A stretch of DNA of 35,454 bases, from NCBI GenBank assembly GCA_001771285.1, contig METI01000253.1, positions 14,255 through 49,708 of the forward strand, written 5' to 3'. This DNA comes from a candidate division NC10 bacterium RIFCSPLOWO2_12_FULL_66_18 (GTDB lineage: Bacteria; Methylomirabilota; Methylomirabilia; Methylomirabilales; 2-02-FULL-66-22). This document shows, one piece after another, positions 25,120 through 35,185 of this stretch; positions within the stretch are counted from its first letter, which is position 1; every line of letters starts with the position of its first letter. The notes beneath the pieces are model-generated. The model was not told the origin of the DNA, did not search any database, and saw nothing but the letters and a program-made list of their open reading frames with translations. A program made the position numbers and the translations under genes.

Positions 25120-25455
25120 ATGGCCCCCGGCAAGATTCTGACCCTGACCGACGCCGATTTCGACGCCCAGGTGAAGGCCCAGCCACTGATCGTCGTGGAC
25201 TTCTGGGCGGAGTGGTGTGGGCCCTGCCGGATGGTGGCGCCGGTTCTGGAGGAGCTTGCGAACGAATACAGCGACCGGCTCACCGTGGGCAAGGTCAACG
25301 TGGACGAGAACCGCCAGACGGCGGCACGCTTCGGCGTCCGGAGCATCCCCACTTTGATGTTTTTCCGCGACGGGAGCCGGGCGGACCAGGTCATCGGGGC
25401 GCACCCGAAGGCCACCATCAAGGCCAAGATCGATCAATTACTGGACGCGCACTGA
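25120..25455 (+). CDS. trxA: Thioredoxin
   Basis: Small cytoplasmic dithiol reductant. The 111 residues carry the active site WAEWCGPCRM (C33, C36) and the cis-proline loop SIPTLMFF. The start MAPGKILTLTDADF is selected because GGAG lies ahead of it and family members begin there; the 14-residue extension from 25078 is unlikely. There is no signal peptide, so it is cytoplasmic. It has its own promoter candidate and is followed by 216 nt before trpE. The last 13 nt around its stop are repeated once just downstream. Confidence 0.96.
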   Translation: MAPGKILTLTDADFDAQVKAQPLIVVDFWAEWCGPCRMVAPVLEELANEYSDRLTVGKVNVDENRQTAARFGVRSIPTLMFFRDGSRADQVIGAHPKATIKAKIDQLLDAH

Positions 25456-25486
25456 CGTACGCGGTGGTGCTGAACGCGCACTGACG
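25445..25486 (+). repeat. 13-nt direct repeat at the trxA stop
   Basis: ACGCGCACTGACG occurs at 25445-25457 (containing the trxA stop) and again at 25474-25486, a 29-nt step. The second copy also reads as GCG CAC TGA. It looks like a local duplication of the gene end. The remainder of 25487-25671 holds a weak promoter-like pair TTGACC (25598) and TACCTT (25622, 18-nt spacing) that could drive trpE, and nothing else recognisable. Confidence 0.6.
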
Positions 25487-25671
25487 GGCGCGAGAATGTG
25501 AACGTCAATGATCCGCACGCCGCATACCTGCCCCGGACTGATCCCGTCACATCGCTGGTGACCGCCGGCCCGCACCCCTGTCTTTCCCGTCGGTTCCTTG
25601 ACCCTCTGCGTATCCCCGTGCTACCTTCTCGTTTCCTGGCTGGGGATGCCCATCCCGTGTGAGGCGGCGCC

Positions 25672-27159
25672 GTGTACACACCCAATCTGGAAACCTTTCG
25701 CGAGCTGGCCCGGCAGGGGAATCTCATCCCTGTGGCCCGCCAAATCCTGGCGGACATGGAGACTCCCGTCTCCGCCTTCCGGAAGATAGACAGCGGGAAC
25801 TACGCCTTCCTCCTGGAGAGCGTGGAGGGCGGCGAGCAGTGGGGCCGCTACAGCTTCCTCGGCAGCAATCCCAGCCTGGTGCTCCGCGCGAAGGGCACGC
25901 AGGTGGAGGTGTTGCGGGGAGAGGGAAGGGAAGTCCTCCCCGGCGTCCAGGATCCGCTGACGGCCCTGACGCGGCTCCTGGAAGGATACCGGGTGGTCAG
26001 CGTCCCCGGCCTCCCGCGTTTCACCGGGGGGATGGTGGGGTATCTGAGCTACGACGCCGTCCGCCACCTGGAGCGGCTCCCTGCCCTGGCCAAGGATGAC
26101 CTGGATCTGCCGGATGCCCTGTTCCTGCTGACGGACACCCTCCTGATCTTCGACAACGTGACCCACCGGATCACCGTGGTGTCCAATGCCACCGTTCACG
26201 ACCAGACCCCCTCGGGGGTCGAACGGGCGTACCGGGAGGCTCAGCAGAAGATCGAAGCGATCATCGCCGCCCTGCGGCGGCCGATGGGCGCCCCCATGGG
26301 GCGGCCCGCGCGTTCGGGATCCCTGCACCTGGAGTCCACCTTCACCCGGGAGGGGTTCTGCGAGTCCGTGGCACGGGCCAAGGCCTACGTCGAGGCGGGC
26401 GATGTCATCCAGGCGGTCCTCTCCCAGCGCCTGACCGTGCGGACCGATACGGATCCGTTCGACGTGTACCGCGCCCTGCGGATCGTGAACCCGTCCCCTT
26501 ACATGTACTACCTGCGGCTGGGCGATCTGAAGGTGGTGGGCAGCTCCCCGGAGATCCTGGTGCGCCTGGAAGGGGAGCGGATCGACCTCCGCCCCATCGC
26601 CGGGACGCGCCCGCGGGGGGGGACGGAGGAGGAGGACCGCCAGCTCGCGGAGGAGTTGCGGGCCGATCCCAAGGAACGGGCGGAGCACATCATGCTGGTG
26701 GATCTGGGTCGCAACGATGTGGGCAAGGTCGCCCAGGTGGGGAGCGTGGCCGTCTCCGATCTCATGACCGTGGAGCGCTATTCCCACGTGATGCATCTGG
26801 TGTCGCACGTCCGGGGGACCCTGGAGCCGGGGCGGAACGCCTTTGACGTCCTGCGGGCGTGCTTCCCGGCGGGCACCGTGACGGGCGCCCCCAAGGTCCG
26901 AGCCATGGAGATCATCGAAGAGCTGGAGCCGGTGCGCCGCGGGCCCTACGCGGGCGCGGTGGGGTATGTGAGCTTCTCGGGCAACCTGGACACCTGCATC
27001 ACCATCCGGACCATCCTCTTCTCCCGCGGGGTAGCCACCATCCAGGCGGGGGCCGGCATCGTGGCGGATTCGGAGCCCGAGCGGGAGTACCAGGAGACGA
27101 TGAACAAGGCCCGGGGAATGCTGCGGGCCATCGAGCTGGCGGAGGCGGGGCTGGACTGA
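25672..27159 (+). CDS. trpE: Anthranilate synthase component I
   Basis: Converts chorismate and ammonia (from TrpG) to anthranilate, the committed step to tryptophan. The 495-residue protein has the N-terminal tryptophan-sensing region with FLLES (47-50) and RYSFLG, indicating normal feedback inhibition by tryptophan. The C-terminal chorismate-binding core shows QAVLSQR, IAGTRPRG, GTVTGAPKVRAMEII and QAGAGIVADS. The GTG start is the first possible one after an in-frame TGA 12 nt upstream. No leader peptide with tandem Trp codons is evident, so classical attenuation is not supported. A repeat hairpin separates it from trpG. Confidence 0.96.
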   Translation: MYTPNLETFRELARQGNLIPVARQILADMETPVSAFRKIDSGNYAFLLESVEGGEQWGRYSFLGSNPSLVLRAKGTQVEVLRGEGREVLPGVQDPLTALTRLLEGYRVVSVPGLPRFTGGMVGYLSYDAVRHLERLPALAKDDLDLPDALFLLTDTLLIFDNVTHRITVVSNATVHDQTPSGVERAYREAQQKIEAIIAALRRPMGAPMGRPARSGSLHLESTFTREGFCESVARAKAYVEAGDVIQAVLSQRLTVRTDTDPFDVYRALRIVNPSPYMYYLRLGDLKVVGSSPEILVRLEGERIDLRPIAGTRPRGGTEEEDRQLAEELRADPKERAEHIMLVDLGRNDVGKVAQVGSVAVSDLMTVERYSHVMHLVSHVRGTLEPGRNAFDVLRACFPAGTVTGAPKVRAMEIIEELEPVRRGPYAGAVGYVSFSGNLDTCITIRTILFSRGVATIQAGAGIVADSEPEREYQETMNKARGMLRAIELAEAGLD

Positions 27160-27163
27160 CCGG

Positions 27164-27261
27164 GAAGAGCCGAGAGCCGCGAGCCTAGAGCCGTGAGGGG
27201 GAAGGGGTGAGGCGGGAGGGGGAAGGCCACGTCCCCTTACGCCTCCCGCCTGACGCCTCAC
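27164..27261. repeat. Heptamer hairpin between trpE and trpG (GNNAGGS type)
   Basis: Two runs follow each other in nearly the same 7-nt register. First come GAGAGCC-like units (27164-27191), then GTGAGGG, GGAAGGG, GTGAGGC, GGGAGGG, GGAAGGC (27193-27227). After a short loop, complementary units CCCTTAC, GCCTCCC, GCCTGAC, GCCTCAC run from 27234 to 27261. The element begins 4 nt after the trpE stop and ends about 35 nt before trpG. The first run has no complementary partner. Confidence 0.8.
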
Positions 27262-27295
27262 GAAGGGCGTAGGCCGAGATGGCCGAGGGGTGGGC

Positions 27296-27895
27296 ATGCT
27301 GTTGATGATCGACAACTACGACTCGTTTACCTACAACCTCGTGCAGTACCTCCGGGAGCTCGGGGCGGAGGTCGAGGTCCGTCGGAACGACCGGATCACC
27401 CTGGAGGAGATCCGGGCCATGCGGCCGGAGCGGATCGTCCTCTCGCCGGGGCCCTGCACCCCGGCCGAGGCCGGAATCTGCTGCGACCTGATCCGCGCCT
27501 TCGGGGCTACCACGCCGCTCTTGGGCGTGTGCCTCGGGCACCAGTGCATCGGCGCCGCCTACGGCGGGCGCATCGTGCGGGCTGCCCGCCTCATGCACGG
27601 CAAGACCTCGCCCATCCGGCACGACGGGCAGACGCTCTTCGACGGCCTCCCCAACCCCTTCGAGGCGACCCGCTACCACTCCCTGCTCATCGAACGGGAG
27701 AGCCTGCCCGCCTGTCTCACCATCTCGGCCGAGACGGCCGAGGGCGAGATCATGGGGGTGCGGCACCGCACGGACCCTGTCGAGGGCGTGCAGTTCCACC
27801 CGGAATCCATCCTCACGCAGGCCGGGAAGGCGTTGCTGCGGAACTTCCTGGCCCAGCCGGTCCCCGCAGCGCCAGCACGGGAGAAGGACCGATGA
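27296..27895 (+). CDS. trpG: Anthranilate synthase component II (glutamine amidotransferase)
   Basis: Releases ammonia from glutamine for TrpE (and possibly for aminodeoxychorismate synthase). The 199 residues contain the class-I amidotransferase triad: Cys79 in GVCLGHQ, His168 and Glu170 in VQFHPES. The start [14 protein letters not shown] is the family N-terminus, with GAGGGG upstream; a GTG 6 nt earlier is a less likely alternative. The stop overlaps the trpD ATG (ATGA). Confidence 0.96.
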   Translation: MLLMIDNYDSFTYNLVQYLRELGAEVEVRRNDRITLEEIRAMRPERIVLSPGPCTPAEAGICCDLIRAFGATTPLLGVCLGHQCIGAAYGGRIVRAARLMHGKTSPIRHDGQTLFDGLPNPFEATRYHSLLIERESLPACLTISAETAEGEIMGVRHRTDPVEGVQFHPESILTQAGKALLRNFLAQPVPAAPAREKDR

Positions 27896-28935
27896 TCGTC
27901 GAGGCGATTCGGAAGGTTGTGGATGGCAAGGACCTCACCCGCGAGGAGGCCTTCGCCGTCATGGACGCCATCATGTCCGGCCAGGCGACGGATGCCCAGA
28001 TCGCCAGTTTTCTGACCGCGCTCCGGATGAAGGGCGAGACGGTGGAGGAGCTGATCGGCTTCGCCCGGGTCATGCGCGAGAAGGTCTCCTTGGTCAAGAC
28101 GCGGGCCAGGGTCCAGGCCTCGCTGTCGGGGACCGATAGGGAGATGCTGGTGGACACGTGTGGCACCGGCGGGGACGCCACGGGGACCTTCAACGTGTCC
28201 ACGGCCACCGCCTTCGTGGTGGCCGGGGCCGGCATCCCGGTGGCCAAGCACGGCAACCGCTCCGTCAGCAGTCTGTGCGGCAGCGCCGATGTGGTCGAGG
28301 CGCTGGGGGTCCGGCTGGATCTCCCGCCCGACCGGGTGGGCCGGTGCGTGGACGAGGTCGGCATCGGGTTCTGCTACGCGCCGCTCCTACACAAGGCCAT
28401 GAAGTACGTCATGCTGGCCCGCAAGGAAATCCGCATCCGCACCGTGTTCAACATCCTGGGGCCCCTGACGAATCCGGCCCGGGCCTCGGCCCAGGTCATC
28501 GGGGTCTACGACGGGCGGCTCACCGAGGTGATGGCCCAGGTCCTGAAGGAGCTGGGGACGGTGCGGGCCTTCGTGGTCCACGGCGAGGACGGGCTGGACG
28601 AGATCTCCAACACGGGTGAGAGCCGGATCTCCGAGGTGCGGAACAACGAGGTCCGGACCTACACCGTGCGCCCCGAGGACTTCGGCCTGAGCCGGGCCCG
28701 CATGGCGGACCTCCAGGGCGGCAGCGTGGCGGACAACGCGGAGATCATCCGCCGCATCCTCAAGGGCGAGCGGGGCCCCAAGCGGGACATCGTGGTGCTC
28801 AACGCGGGGGCGGCCATCGCCGCCGGGGGCAAGGCCGAGGACATCGACGGGGGCGTTGCCGCGGCCCAGCAGTCCATTGACAGCGGGGCCGCCCTGGACA
28901 GGCTCACCCGGCTGGTCGAGTTCTGCCAACGCTAA
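27892..28935 (+). CDS. trpD: Anthranilate phosphoribosyltransferase
   Basis: Joins anthranilate and PRPP to give phosphoribosyl-anthranilate. The 347-residue protein has the PRPP-binding loop DTCGTGGD (88-95), [18 protein letters not shown] (119-127) and the anthranilate-tunnel residues that follow. The ATG overlaps the trpG TGA, so the pair is translationally coupled; the long in-frame reading upstream of 27892 is noise over trpG. An octamer hairpin begins 11 nt after its stop. Confidence 0.97.
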   Translation: MIVEAIRKVVDGKDLTREEAFAVMDAIMSGQATDAQIASFLTALRMKGETVEELIGFARVMREKVSLVKTRARVQASLSGTDREMLVDTCGTGGDATGTFNVSTATAFVVAGAGIPVAKHGNRSVSSLCGSADVVEALGVRLDLPPDRVGRCVDEVGIGFCYAPLLHKAMKYVMLARKEIRIRTVFNILGPLTNPARASAQVIGVYDGRLTEVMAQVLKELGTVRAFVVHGEDGLDEISNTGESRISEVRNNEVRTYTVRPEDFGLSRARMADLQGGSVADNAEIIRRILKGERGPKRDIVVLNAGAAIAAGGKAEDIDGGVAAAQQSIDSGAALDRLTRLVEFCQR

Positions 28936-28946
28936 CGGAAGGAAGA

Positions 28947-29038
28947 AAAAGCGTTCGGTGGTTCGGGCGTTCGGTGGTTCGGTGGTTCTCTCGGACCCGG
29001 AACAACCGAACTCCCGAACCCCCGAACGACCGAACGGT
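28947..29038. repeat. Octamer hairpin between trpD and trpC (TTCGNNNG type)
   Basis: Opens with AAAAGCGTTCGG (28947-28958). Units TTCGGTGG, TTCGGGCG, TTCGGTGG, TTCGGTGG occupy 28954-28985, then a partial unit and a loop of about 18 nt. Right-arm units CGAACTCC, CGAACCCC, CGAACGAC, CGAACGGT occupy 29007-29038, followed by TTTGAG. The last unit ends 8 nt before the trpC ATG and there is no proper Shine-Dalgarno between them. The A-run before and T-run after make it terminator-like in shape although it lies inside an operon. Confidence 0.88.
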
Positions 29039-29046
29039 TTTGAGTA

Positions 29047-29853
29047 ATGAGCATCCTGGATGACATCCTGCATCGCACACGGGCCGACGTCCTGATTCGG
29101 CGCACCCGGGTTCCGCTCTCGGAGCTCAAGGCGCGCTGCTGCGATCTGCCGCCGCCCCGGGACCTCCTCGGGGTGCTCCGGCGCGCCGGCGGGCAGGACG
29201 GGCGGCGGGGCGGGCCCATCCGCCTCATCGCCGAGGTGAAGAAGGCCTCTCCATCCAAGGGCGTGATCCGTGCCGACTTCGCGCCGGCGGATCTCGCACG
29301 GGCCTATGCCCTCGCAGGCGCCCACGCCATCTCGGTCCTGACGGACACGCCCTTCTTCCAGGGCTGCCTCGACCATCTGCGAGCCATCCGCGAGGCGGTG
29401 GATCTGCCGATCCTCCGCAAGGACTTTCACGTGGATCCGTATCAGCTCTGGGAGGCCCGGGCAGCCGGGGCGGACGCGGTCCTCCTCATTGCCGCGTCGC
29501 TCTCGCCGCCGGAGTTCCTGGACCTTCTGGAGCTCAGCCGGGAACTCGACCTGGCGGCGCTGGCGGAGGTGCATACCCGTCAGGAGTTGGAGACGGTCCT
29601 GCAGAGCGGGGCGCGCCTGGTGGGGATCAACAATCGGGACCTGAAGAGTTTCGAGGTCTCGCTGGAGACGACCTTCGGGCTCGTGCCGCACGTCCCGGCC
29701 GAGGTGGTCGTCGTGAGTGAGAGTGGGATCAACCACCCGGACCAGGTCGCCCGCTTGGCCGACGCGGGCATAGACGCCATCTTGGTGGGAGAGGGGTTGC
29801 TCCGCCATGCGGATGTGGGACGGGCCCTGCAGAGCCTGGTGGGGACGGCGTGA
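29047..29853 (+). CDS. trpC: Indole-3-glycerol phosphate synthase
   Basis: Ring-closing decarboxylase of tryptophan synthesis, a single TIM barrel here (not fused to TrpF). The 268 residues show LIAEVKKASPSKG, VLTDTPFFQG, PILRKDFHVDPYQ, LVGINNRDLKSFEV and VVSESGI in order, carrying the catalytic Lys and Glu positions. Only a TTTGAG precedes the ATG, so initiation may depend on the adjacent hairpin or on coupling. The stop overlaps the trpF GTG (GTGA). Confidence 0.96.
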   Translation: MSILDDILHRTRADVLIRRTRVPLSELKARCCDLPPPRDLLGVLRRAGGQDGRRGGPIRLIAEVKKASPSKGVIRADFAPADLARAYALAGAHAISVLTDTPFFQGCLDHLRAIREAVDLPILRKDFHVDPYQLWEARAAGADAVLLIAASLSPPEFLDLLELSRELDLAALAEVHTRQELETVLQSGARLVGINNRDLKSFEVSLETTFGLVPHVPAEVVVVSESGINHPDQVARLADAGIDAILVGEGLLRHADVGRALQSLVGTA

Positions 29854-30438
29854 CCCGGGTGAAGATTTGCGGGATCACCTCGGCCGAGGACGCCACCGCC
29901 GCGGTGGAGGCGGGAGCGGACGCCCTGGGGTTCGTGTTCGTGCCGGGAACGCCGCGCCTCATCCACCCCGAAGCAGCGGAACGGATCGTGGCAGGCCTGC
30001 CGCCCTTCATCACTACGGTCGGCGTCTTCGTGGATCAGTCGCTGGACGAGGTCCTGCGCATCGCCGCCCGCTGCAACCTGCAGGCGGTCCAACTGCATGG
30101 CGATGAGTCCGAGGACTTCAGCCGCCGCATCCCGATCAAGGTGATCAAGGCGGTCCGGGTGCGGGACGCGGGAAGTCTGCGGCTCCTCCCGACGTATCCA
30201 GCCCACGCCTTCCTGCTGGACGCCTTCGTGGAAGGGCAGTCGGGCGGGACGGGTACCGCCATTCCGTGGGACCTGGCCCTGCAGGCCAAGGGCCACGTGC
30301 GGATCATCCTCTCCGGGGGCCTGCGGCCGGACACCGTGGGCCTGGCCGTGCGCCGGGTGCGACCCTACGGCGTGGATGTCAGCAGCGGGGTGGAGGTGCG
30401 CCCGGGACGCAAGGATCACCAGAAAGTGAGGGAGTTCA

Positions 30439-31679
<1,241 letters not shown>

Positions 31680-31683
<4 letters not shown>

Positions 31684-32480
31684 GCGAGAACCGCATTGAC
31701 CGTGCCTTCGCCCGGCTGAAGGCTCAGGGCCGCAAAGGGCTGATTCCCTTCCTGGCAGCCGGCGATCCCTCGTTGGAGGTCACTGAAGCCCTGGTCCACG
31801 AGTTTGAGGCGCGAGGTGCGGACGTGGTGGAGATCGGCGTTCCCTTCTCCGATCCCCTTGCCGACGGCGTGGTCAACCAGCGGGCCTACCAGCGAGCCCT
31901 GGCGGCCGGCGCCAGCCTGGGGCGGATCCTGGGCCTCGTGGCATCCATCCGGAAGCATTCTGAGATTCCCCTGGTTCTGATGAGTTATGTCAATCCCATC
32001 CACCGGTTCGGCCTGGAGCGTTTCCCGGCAGCCGCTCGGGAGGCGGGGGTGGATGGCCTGATCCTTTCCGACTGTCCCCCGGAGGAGATAGACGGGTTCC
32101 TGGACGTCCTCGGGAGCGCGGGGGTGCACCCGGTCCTGCTCGTGGCCCCGACCAGCCCGGCACGGAGAATAACCTTGATCAGCGCTCGAAGCCGCGGCTA
32201 TATATATTATGTGTCGCTCCGGGGGGTGACTGGGCCCCGGGACCAGTTACCGCCAGATCTCACGGATGGAATCCGGCGTATCCGCGCCCTTACAGAGAGG
32301 CCACTGGCCGTGGGATTCGGCATTTCGACCCCCACCCAGGCGGCCGCGGTGGCGGAACTGGCCGACGCGGTGGTTGTGGGGTCCGCCATTGTGGCCCGGG
32401 TGGAAGCCTCCCTGGGCCGCCCAGACCTTGTGACTCAAGCGGGGGACTTCGTGGCAGATCTGCGTACTGCGGTGGGGTAA
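31680..32480 (+). CDS. trpA: Tryptophan synthase alpha subunit
   Basis: Cleaves indole-glycerol phosphate to indole, which is channelled to TrpB. The 266-residue barrel has [11 protein letters not shown] and the catalytic pair Glu51 and Asp62 in [13 protein letters not shown], then [17 protein letters not shown] and GFGISTP. The ATG overlaps the trpB stop. It is the last trp gene. The 166-nt spacer that follows holds an imperfect palindrome (GGAGGTTGCAACTCC at 32520-32534) but no clear terminator. Confidence 0.96.
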
Positions 32481-32646
32481 ATTGCACCATATTCTTCACC
32501 TGTTCCTTCTTCGTGGAATGGAGGTTGCAACTCCTGTTTCGACATGCTGAATATCGGTCAGCCGCGCTGGATAGACCTTTTCCGGATGGGTGAAGGGACG
32601 GGGTCCATTTGGGTCCTAGGGTGAGGCCGGGTAGGTCGGCCGGATA

Positions 32647-33408
32647 ATGCAATACCGCGTCCTGGGGTGTTCTGGAGGGGAGGCACCGGGATTTCGCCTG
32701 CCCAGCTTCCTGGTGGAAGAGCGCCTGCTGATTGACACCGGCTCTGTGGCGATGGCGCTGGAGGTCACGCAGCAGGCAGGAATCGACCACATCCTCCTTA
32801 CGCATACGCATCTCGACCACACCGGGGGCCTCCCGCACCTAGCGGACAATATCCTCGGGATGCGCAGCGAGCCCGTTCAGGTTCATGGGATCGCCCCCAC
32901 CCTGGACGGCGTCCGGCGCTACCTGCTCAACGACGTCCTCTGGCCGGACTTTACCCGGATCCCGTCCAGCGCGTTTCCGACCCTCGCCTACCGCGAGGTC
33001 CACGAAGGCGTCCCGTTCGAGTTGGCGGGATGTACCATCACGGCGATCCGGGTGAATCACGCGGTGGAGTGCGTCGCCTATTTCGTCGAGATGGGGGGTC
33101 GGACGCTGCTCCACGTGGGAGACACGGGCCCCACGGAGGCGGTCTGGCGGCACGCACGGGAGGTGCCCCACTTGCTGGCGGTCTGCGTCGAAACGACCTT
33201 TCCCAACCGCCTGCAGGAGGTGGCCGATTACAGCGGGCACCTCACGCCCCGCAGCCTGGAGAAGGAACTGGACAAGCTCGACCGGGATGTCCCCGTGTAC
33301 GTCTATCACCTCAAGCCTGCCTTTCGATCGGAGATCCTGGCAGAGCTGAAGCGATTGCGCCGCCGCGCGCTCCACGTATTGGAGGAGGGCACCCTGTACC
33401 GGTTCTGA
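32647..33408 (+). CDS. Class-II cyclic-nucleotide phosphodiesterase-like metallo-beta-lactamase-fold protein
   Basis: A 253-residue metallohydrolase. The metal motif THTHLDHTG (52-60: H53, H55, D57, H58) is clear, and later RVNHAVECVAYFVE and LLHVGDTGPTE hold the remaining expected ligands. WPDFTRIPSSAFPTL and the GHLTPRSLEKEL and YHLKP segments match bacterial class-II 3',5'-cyclic-nucleotide phosphodiesterases as I know them, rather than RNase Z or glyoxalase II. If so, it would hydrolyse cAMP or cGMP in the cytoplasm. It stands between trpA and a pilin cluster with its own 5' region. The family call is good; the true substrate is not known. Confidence 0.75.
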   Translation: MQYRVLGCSGGEAPGFRLPSFLVEERLLIDTGSVAMALEVTQQAGIDHILLTHTHLDHTGGLPHLADNILGMRSEPVQVHGIAPTLDGVRRYLLNDVLWPDFTRIPSSAFPTLAYREVHEGVPFELAGCTITAIRVNHAVECVAYFVEMGGRTLLHVGDTGPTEAVWRHAREVPHLLAVCVETTFPNRLQEVADYSGHLTPRSLEKELDKLDRDVPVYVYHLKPAFRSEILAELKRLRRRALHVLEEGTLYRF

Positions 33409-33499
33409 TGGGTCCATTCCCTGGCCGGCGACTGGGAACTCAATCGGGCAGCACGGGCCTGCCGGGCAAGGCGTTCGCTGTAACTCATGATGGGAACGA

Positions 33500-34015
33500 A
33501 TGGTGTGCAGCCCTCACGCGATGGCTGGATCCTCACGACCGAAGGACGCCCAGACCCAATCGTCCGGGCGGCGGGGCGCCACCGTCGTGGAGCTCATCAC
33601 CCTCGTCGTCCTGCTGGCCATCCTAGTTGCCATCGCCATTCCCAACATGAGCCCGGTGGTCCTGAACTACCGGTTACGGGGGGCGGCCTGGCAGTTGGGG
33701 GGGGATCTCCGGCTGGCGCGCCAGCGGGCCGTCACGCTGCGGAAGCGCTTCCGGGTCTGCGTATCGAGTTGCGCCATCACCGTGCCGACGGGTGCCTACA
33801 GCGTGGAGCGGGAAGACGGGTCGTTTGTCAGCGAGACGGGCACTACGATCAAGCTTCCGCAGGATGTCACCGTCAGCGCCACCGCGACGGCGACATTTTC
33901 CATCAGCGGGGCGGCCAGCGGGAGCACCTTCACGCTCACCAATATCATCGGCACCTACGAGGTCAAGGTGGGTTCCACGGGCGAGGTCAGGGTGTGCCAG
34001 GGGACGTGTTCGTGA
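33500..34015 (+). CDS. FimT/GspH-like minor pilin with atypical cleavage site
   Basis: A 171-residue type IV pilin-like protein. Its N-terminal segment GRRGATVVELITLVVLL matches the prepilin-peptidase site with Gly at -1 and Glu at +5, but +1 is Ala where Phe is usual. A hydrophobic helix (about 27-50) follows, then GAAWQLGGDLRLARQRAVTLRK, the GspH/FimT signature helix. Cysteine pairs CVSSC and near the end CQGTC could form disulfides. ATG at 33521 is an alternative start. Minor pilins prime assembly of type IV pili or type II secretion pseudopili in the envelope. Its stop overlaps the next start (GTGA). Confidence 0.75.
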   Translation: MVCSPHAMAGSSRPKDAQTQSSGRRGATVVELITLVVLLAILVAIAIPNMSPVVLNYRLRGAAWQLGGDLRLARQRAVTLRKRFRVCVSSCAITVPTGAYSVEREDGSFVSETGTTIKLPQDVTVSATATATFSISGAASGSTFTLTNIIGTYEVKVGSTGEVRVCQGTCS

Positions 34016-34512
34016 GGACGAGGGACCGCCGCGGCCTGGCCGGTTTCACCCTGATCGAGTTCCTCTTCGCCGTCTCCATCACGGCCATCACGGGCCTGGG
34101 GGTCGCCGGGATGTTCCCGGCGGCCCTGCGCTCGGTGGTCACCGGCGGCCAGACCACCAAGGCGACCGTCCTGGCGCAGGGGATGGCCGACATGATCCGG
34201 GCCGATACGTTTTCGAACGTGTCGAGCTACAACAGTCTGACTACGACGACCACGTGTTCAGGGACGGATACGATTTGCACCAACAAGACAAAGTGGAAGA
34301 ACGATATGCTGGCGGCGGAAGCGCAGACGACGGGGCAGGGCCTGCCAGCCGGGTACGGCACCGTCGCCGTGGTCTGTGTGAACGCCGATGGCACCACCAA
34401 TGCGACGAGCCCGTGCCCCACGGACCTTCGCCGGGTGACGGTCACGGTCACGTGGGACCGCCAGGGCTCGCGGTCCGTGAGTCTGGTGACGTATGTCGCG
34501 CAGAACGAGTGA
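34012..34512 (+). CDS. PilV-like minor pilin
   Basis: A 166-residue prepilin with a short basic leader and the canonical cleavage motif AGFTLIEFLFAVSITAI (Gly -1, Phe +1, Glu +5). The Thr/Ser-rich body has two Cys pairs. The GTG at 34012 overlaps the preceding stop, with AGGGG eight nt upstream. By order (fimT-pilV-pilW-pilX) it corresponds to PilV/GspI-type subunits that sit at the pilus tip. The exact family is inferred from position and the N-terminus. Confidence 0.7.
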   Translation: MRTRDRRGLAGFTLIEFLFAVSITAITGLGVAGMFPAALRSVVTGGQTTKATVLAQGMADMIRADTFSNVSSYNSLTTTTTCSGTDTICTNKTKWKNDMLAAEAQTTGQGLPAGYGTVAVVCVNADGTTNATSPCPTDLRRVTVTVTWDRQGSRSVSLVTYVAQNE

Positions 34513-35185
34513 GCGGCCCTCCGACCGGAGGACCGAGGGATTCACGCTGGTAGAGACACTCATCGCCGCGGCGCTGTTCTCCGTCGTGATCACGGGCATC
34601 TACGTCCTCTACACGACGATGCAGAGCACCCTGAGCCGGGGCGAGCTGAAGAGCGGGCTGCAGCAGAACGCCCGGGTCGGTCTGGACCGGATGATCCAGG
34701 AGATCCGGATGGCGGGCTACGATCCCAGCGGGGCCATTCCCCTGGTGACGCTCCTGCCGAAGGCCGCCATCCGCGCGGCGAGCAGCACGTGTCTGTCCTT
34801 TGTGTCGTACAGGCCCTCCGATGTCACGAGCACGCAGATCACGTATGACCTGAGCGGAACGACCCTGCGCCGGACGGAGGATCCCTGGAACGGGACCAAT
34901 GCCTTTTCCGGGGGCAGCGCCCAGCCCCAGGCCGAGCCCGTGAATGCCTTGACGTTCACCTACTACGATTCGAACAACGCGGCGCTGACCCCGGTCAGTT
35001 GGACCTCCACCCAGCGGTGTCCGCCGACGGCGGGGGCATCGTCCCAGGCCATCGTCCAGTTGGACTACACCCAGATGGATCAGATCCGCCGGGTGGCGAT
35101 CACCCTGCGAACCAGGGACTCGCGCCCTAGCATCTCCGCCGAATACTTCACCCTGACGAGCGATGTGCGCCTGCGGAACAAATAG
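34493..35185 (+). CDS. PilW-like minor pilin
   Basis: A 230-residue prepilin with leader MSRRTSERPSDRRTEG, cleavage site EGFTLVETLIAAALFSVVI, and the PilW/GspJ-type segment LQQNARVGLDRMIQEIRMAGYDPSG after the hydrophobic helix, which is diagnostic for this subfamily. Its ATG lies 20 nt inside the previous gene. The last codons and stop are inside a 37-nt sequence that recurs at the start of the next gene. Confidence 0.8.
   Translation: MSRRTSERPSDRRTEGFTLVETLIAAALFSVVITGIYVLYTTMQSTLSRGELKSGLQQNARVGLDRMIQEIRMAGYDPSGAIPLVTLLPKAAIRAASSTCLSFVSYRPSDVTSTQITYDLSGTTLRRTEDPWNGTNAFSGGSAQPQAEPVNALTFTYYDSNNAALTPVSWTSTQRCPPTAGASSQAIVQLDYTQMDQIRRVAITLRTRDSRPSISAEYFTLTSDVRLRNK

Noticed and set aside
25487..25671. 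trp leader peptide and attenuator before trpE
   Set aside because: No short frame with neighbouring Trp codons and no terminator/antiterminator pair with a T-tract was seen; a single short GGGATGCCCATCCC hairpin is not enough.
33409..33499. Sigma-54 promoter for the pilin cluster
   Set aside because: No TGGC-N7-TTGC-like arrangement with correct spacing was found in the gap.
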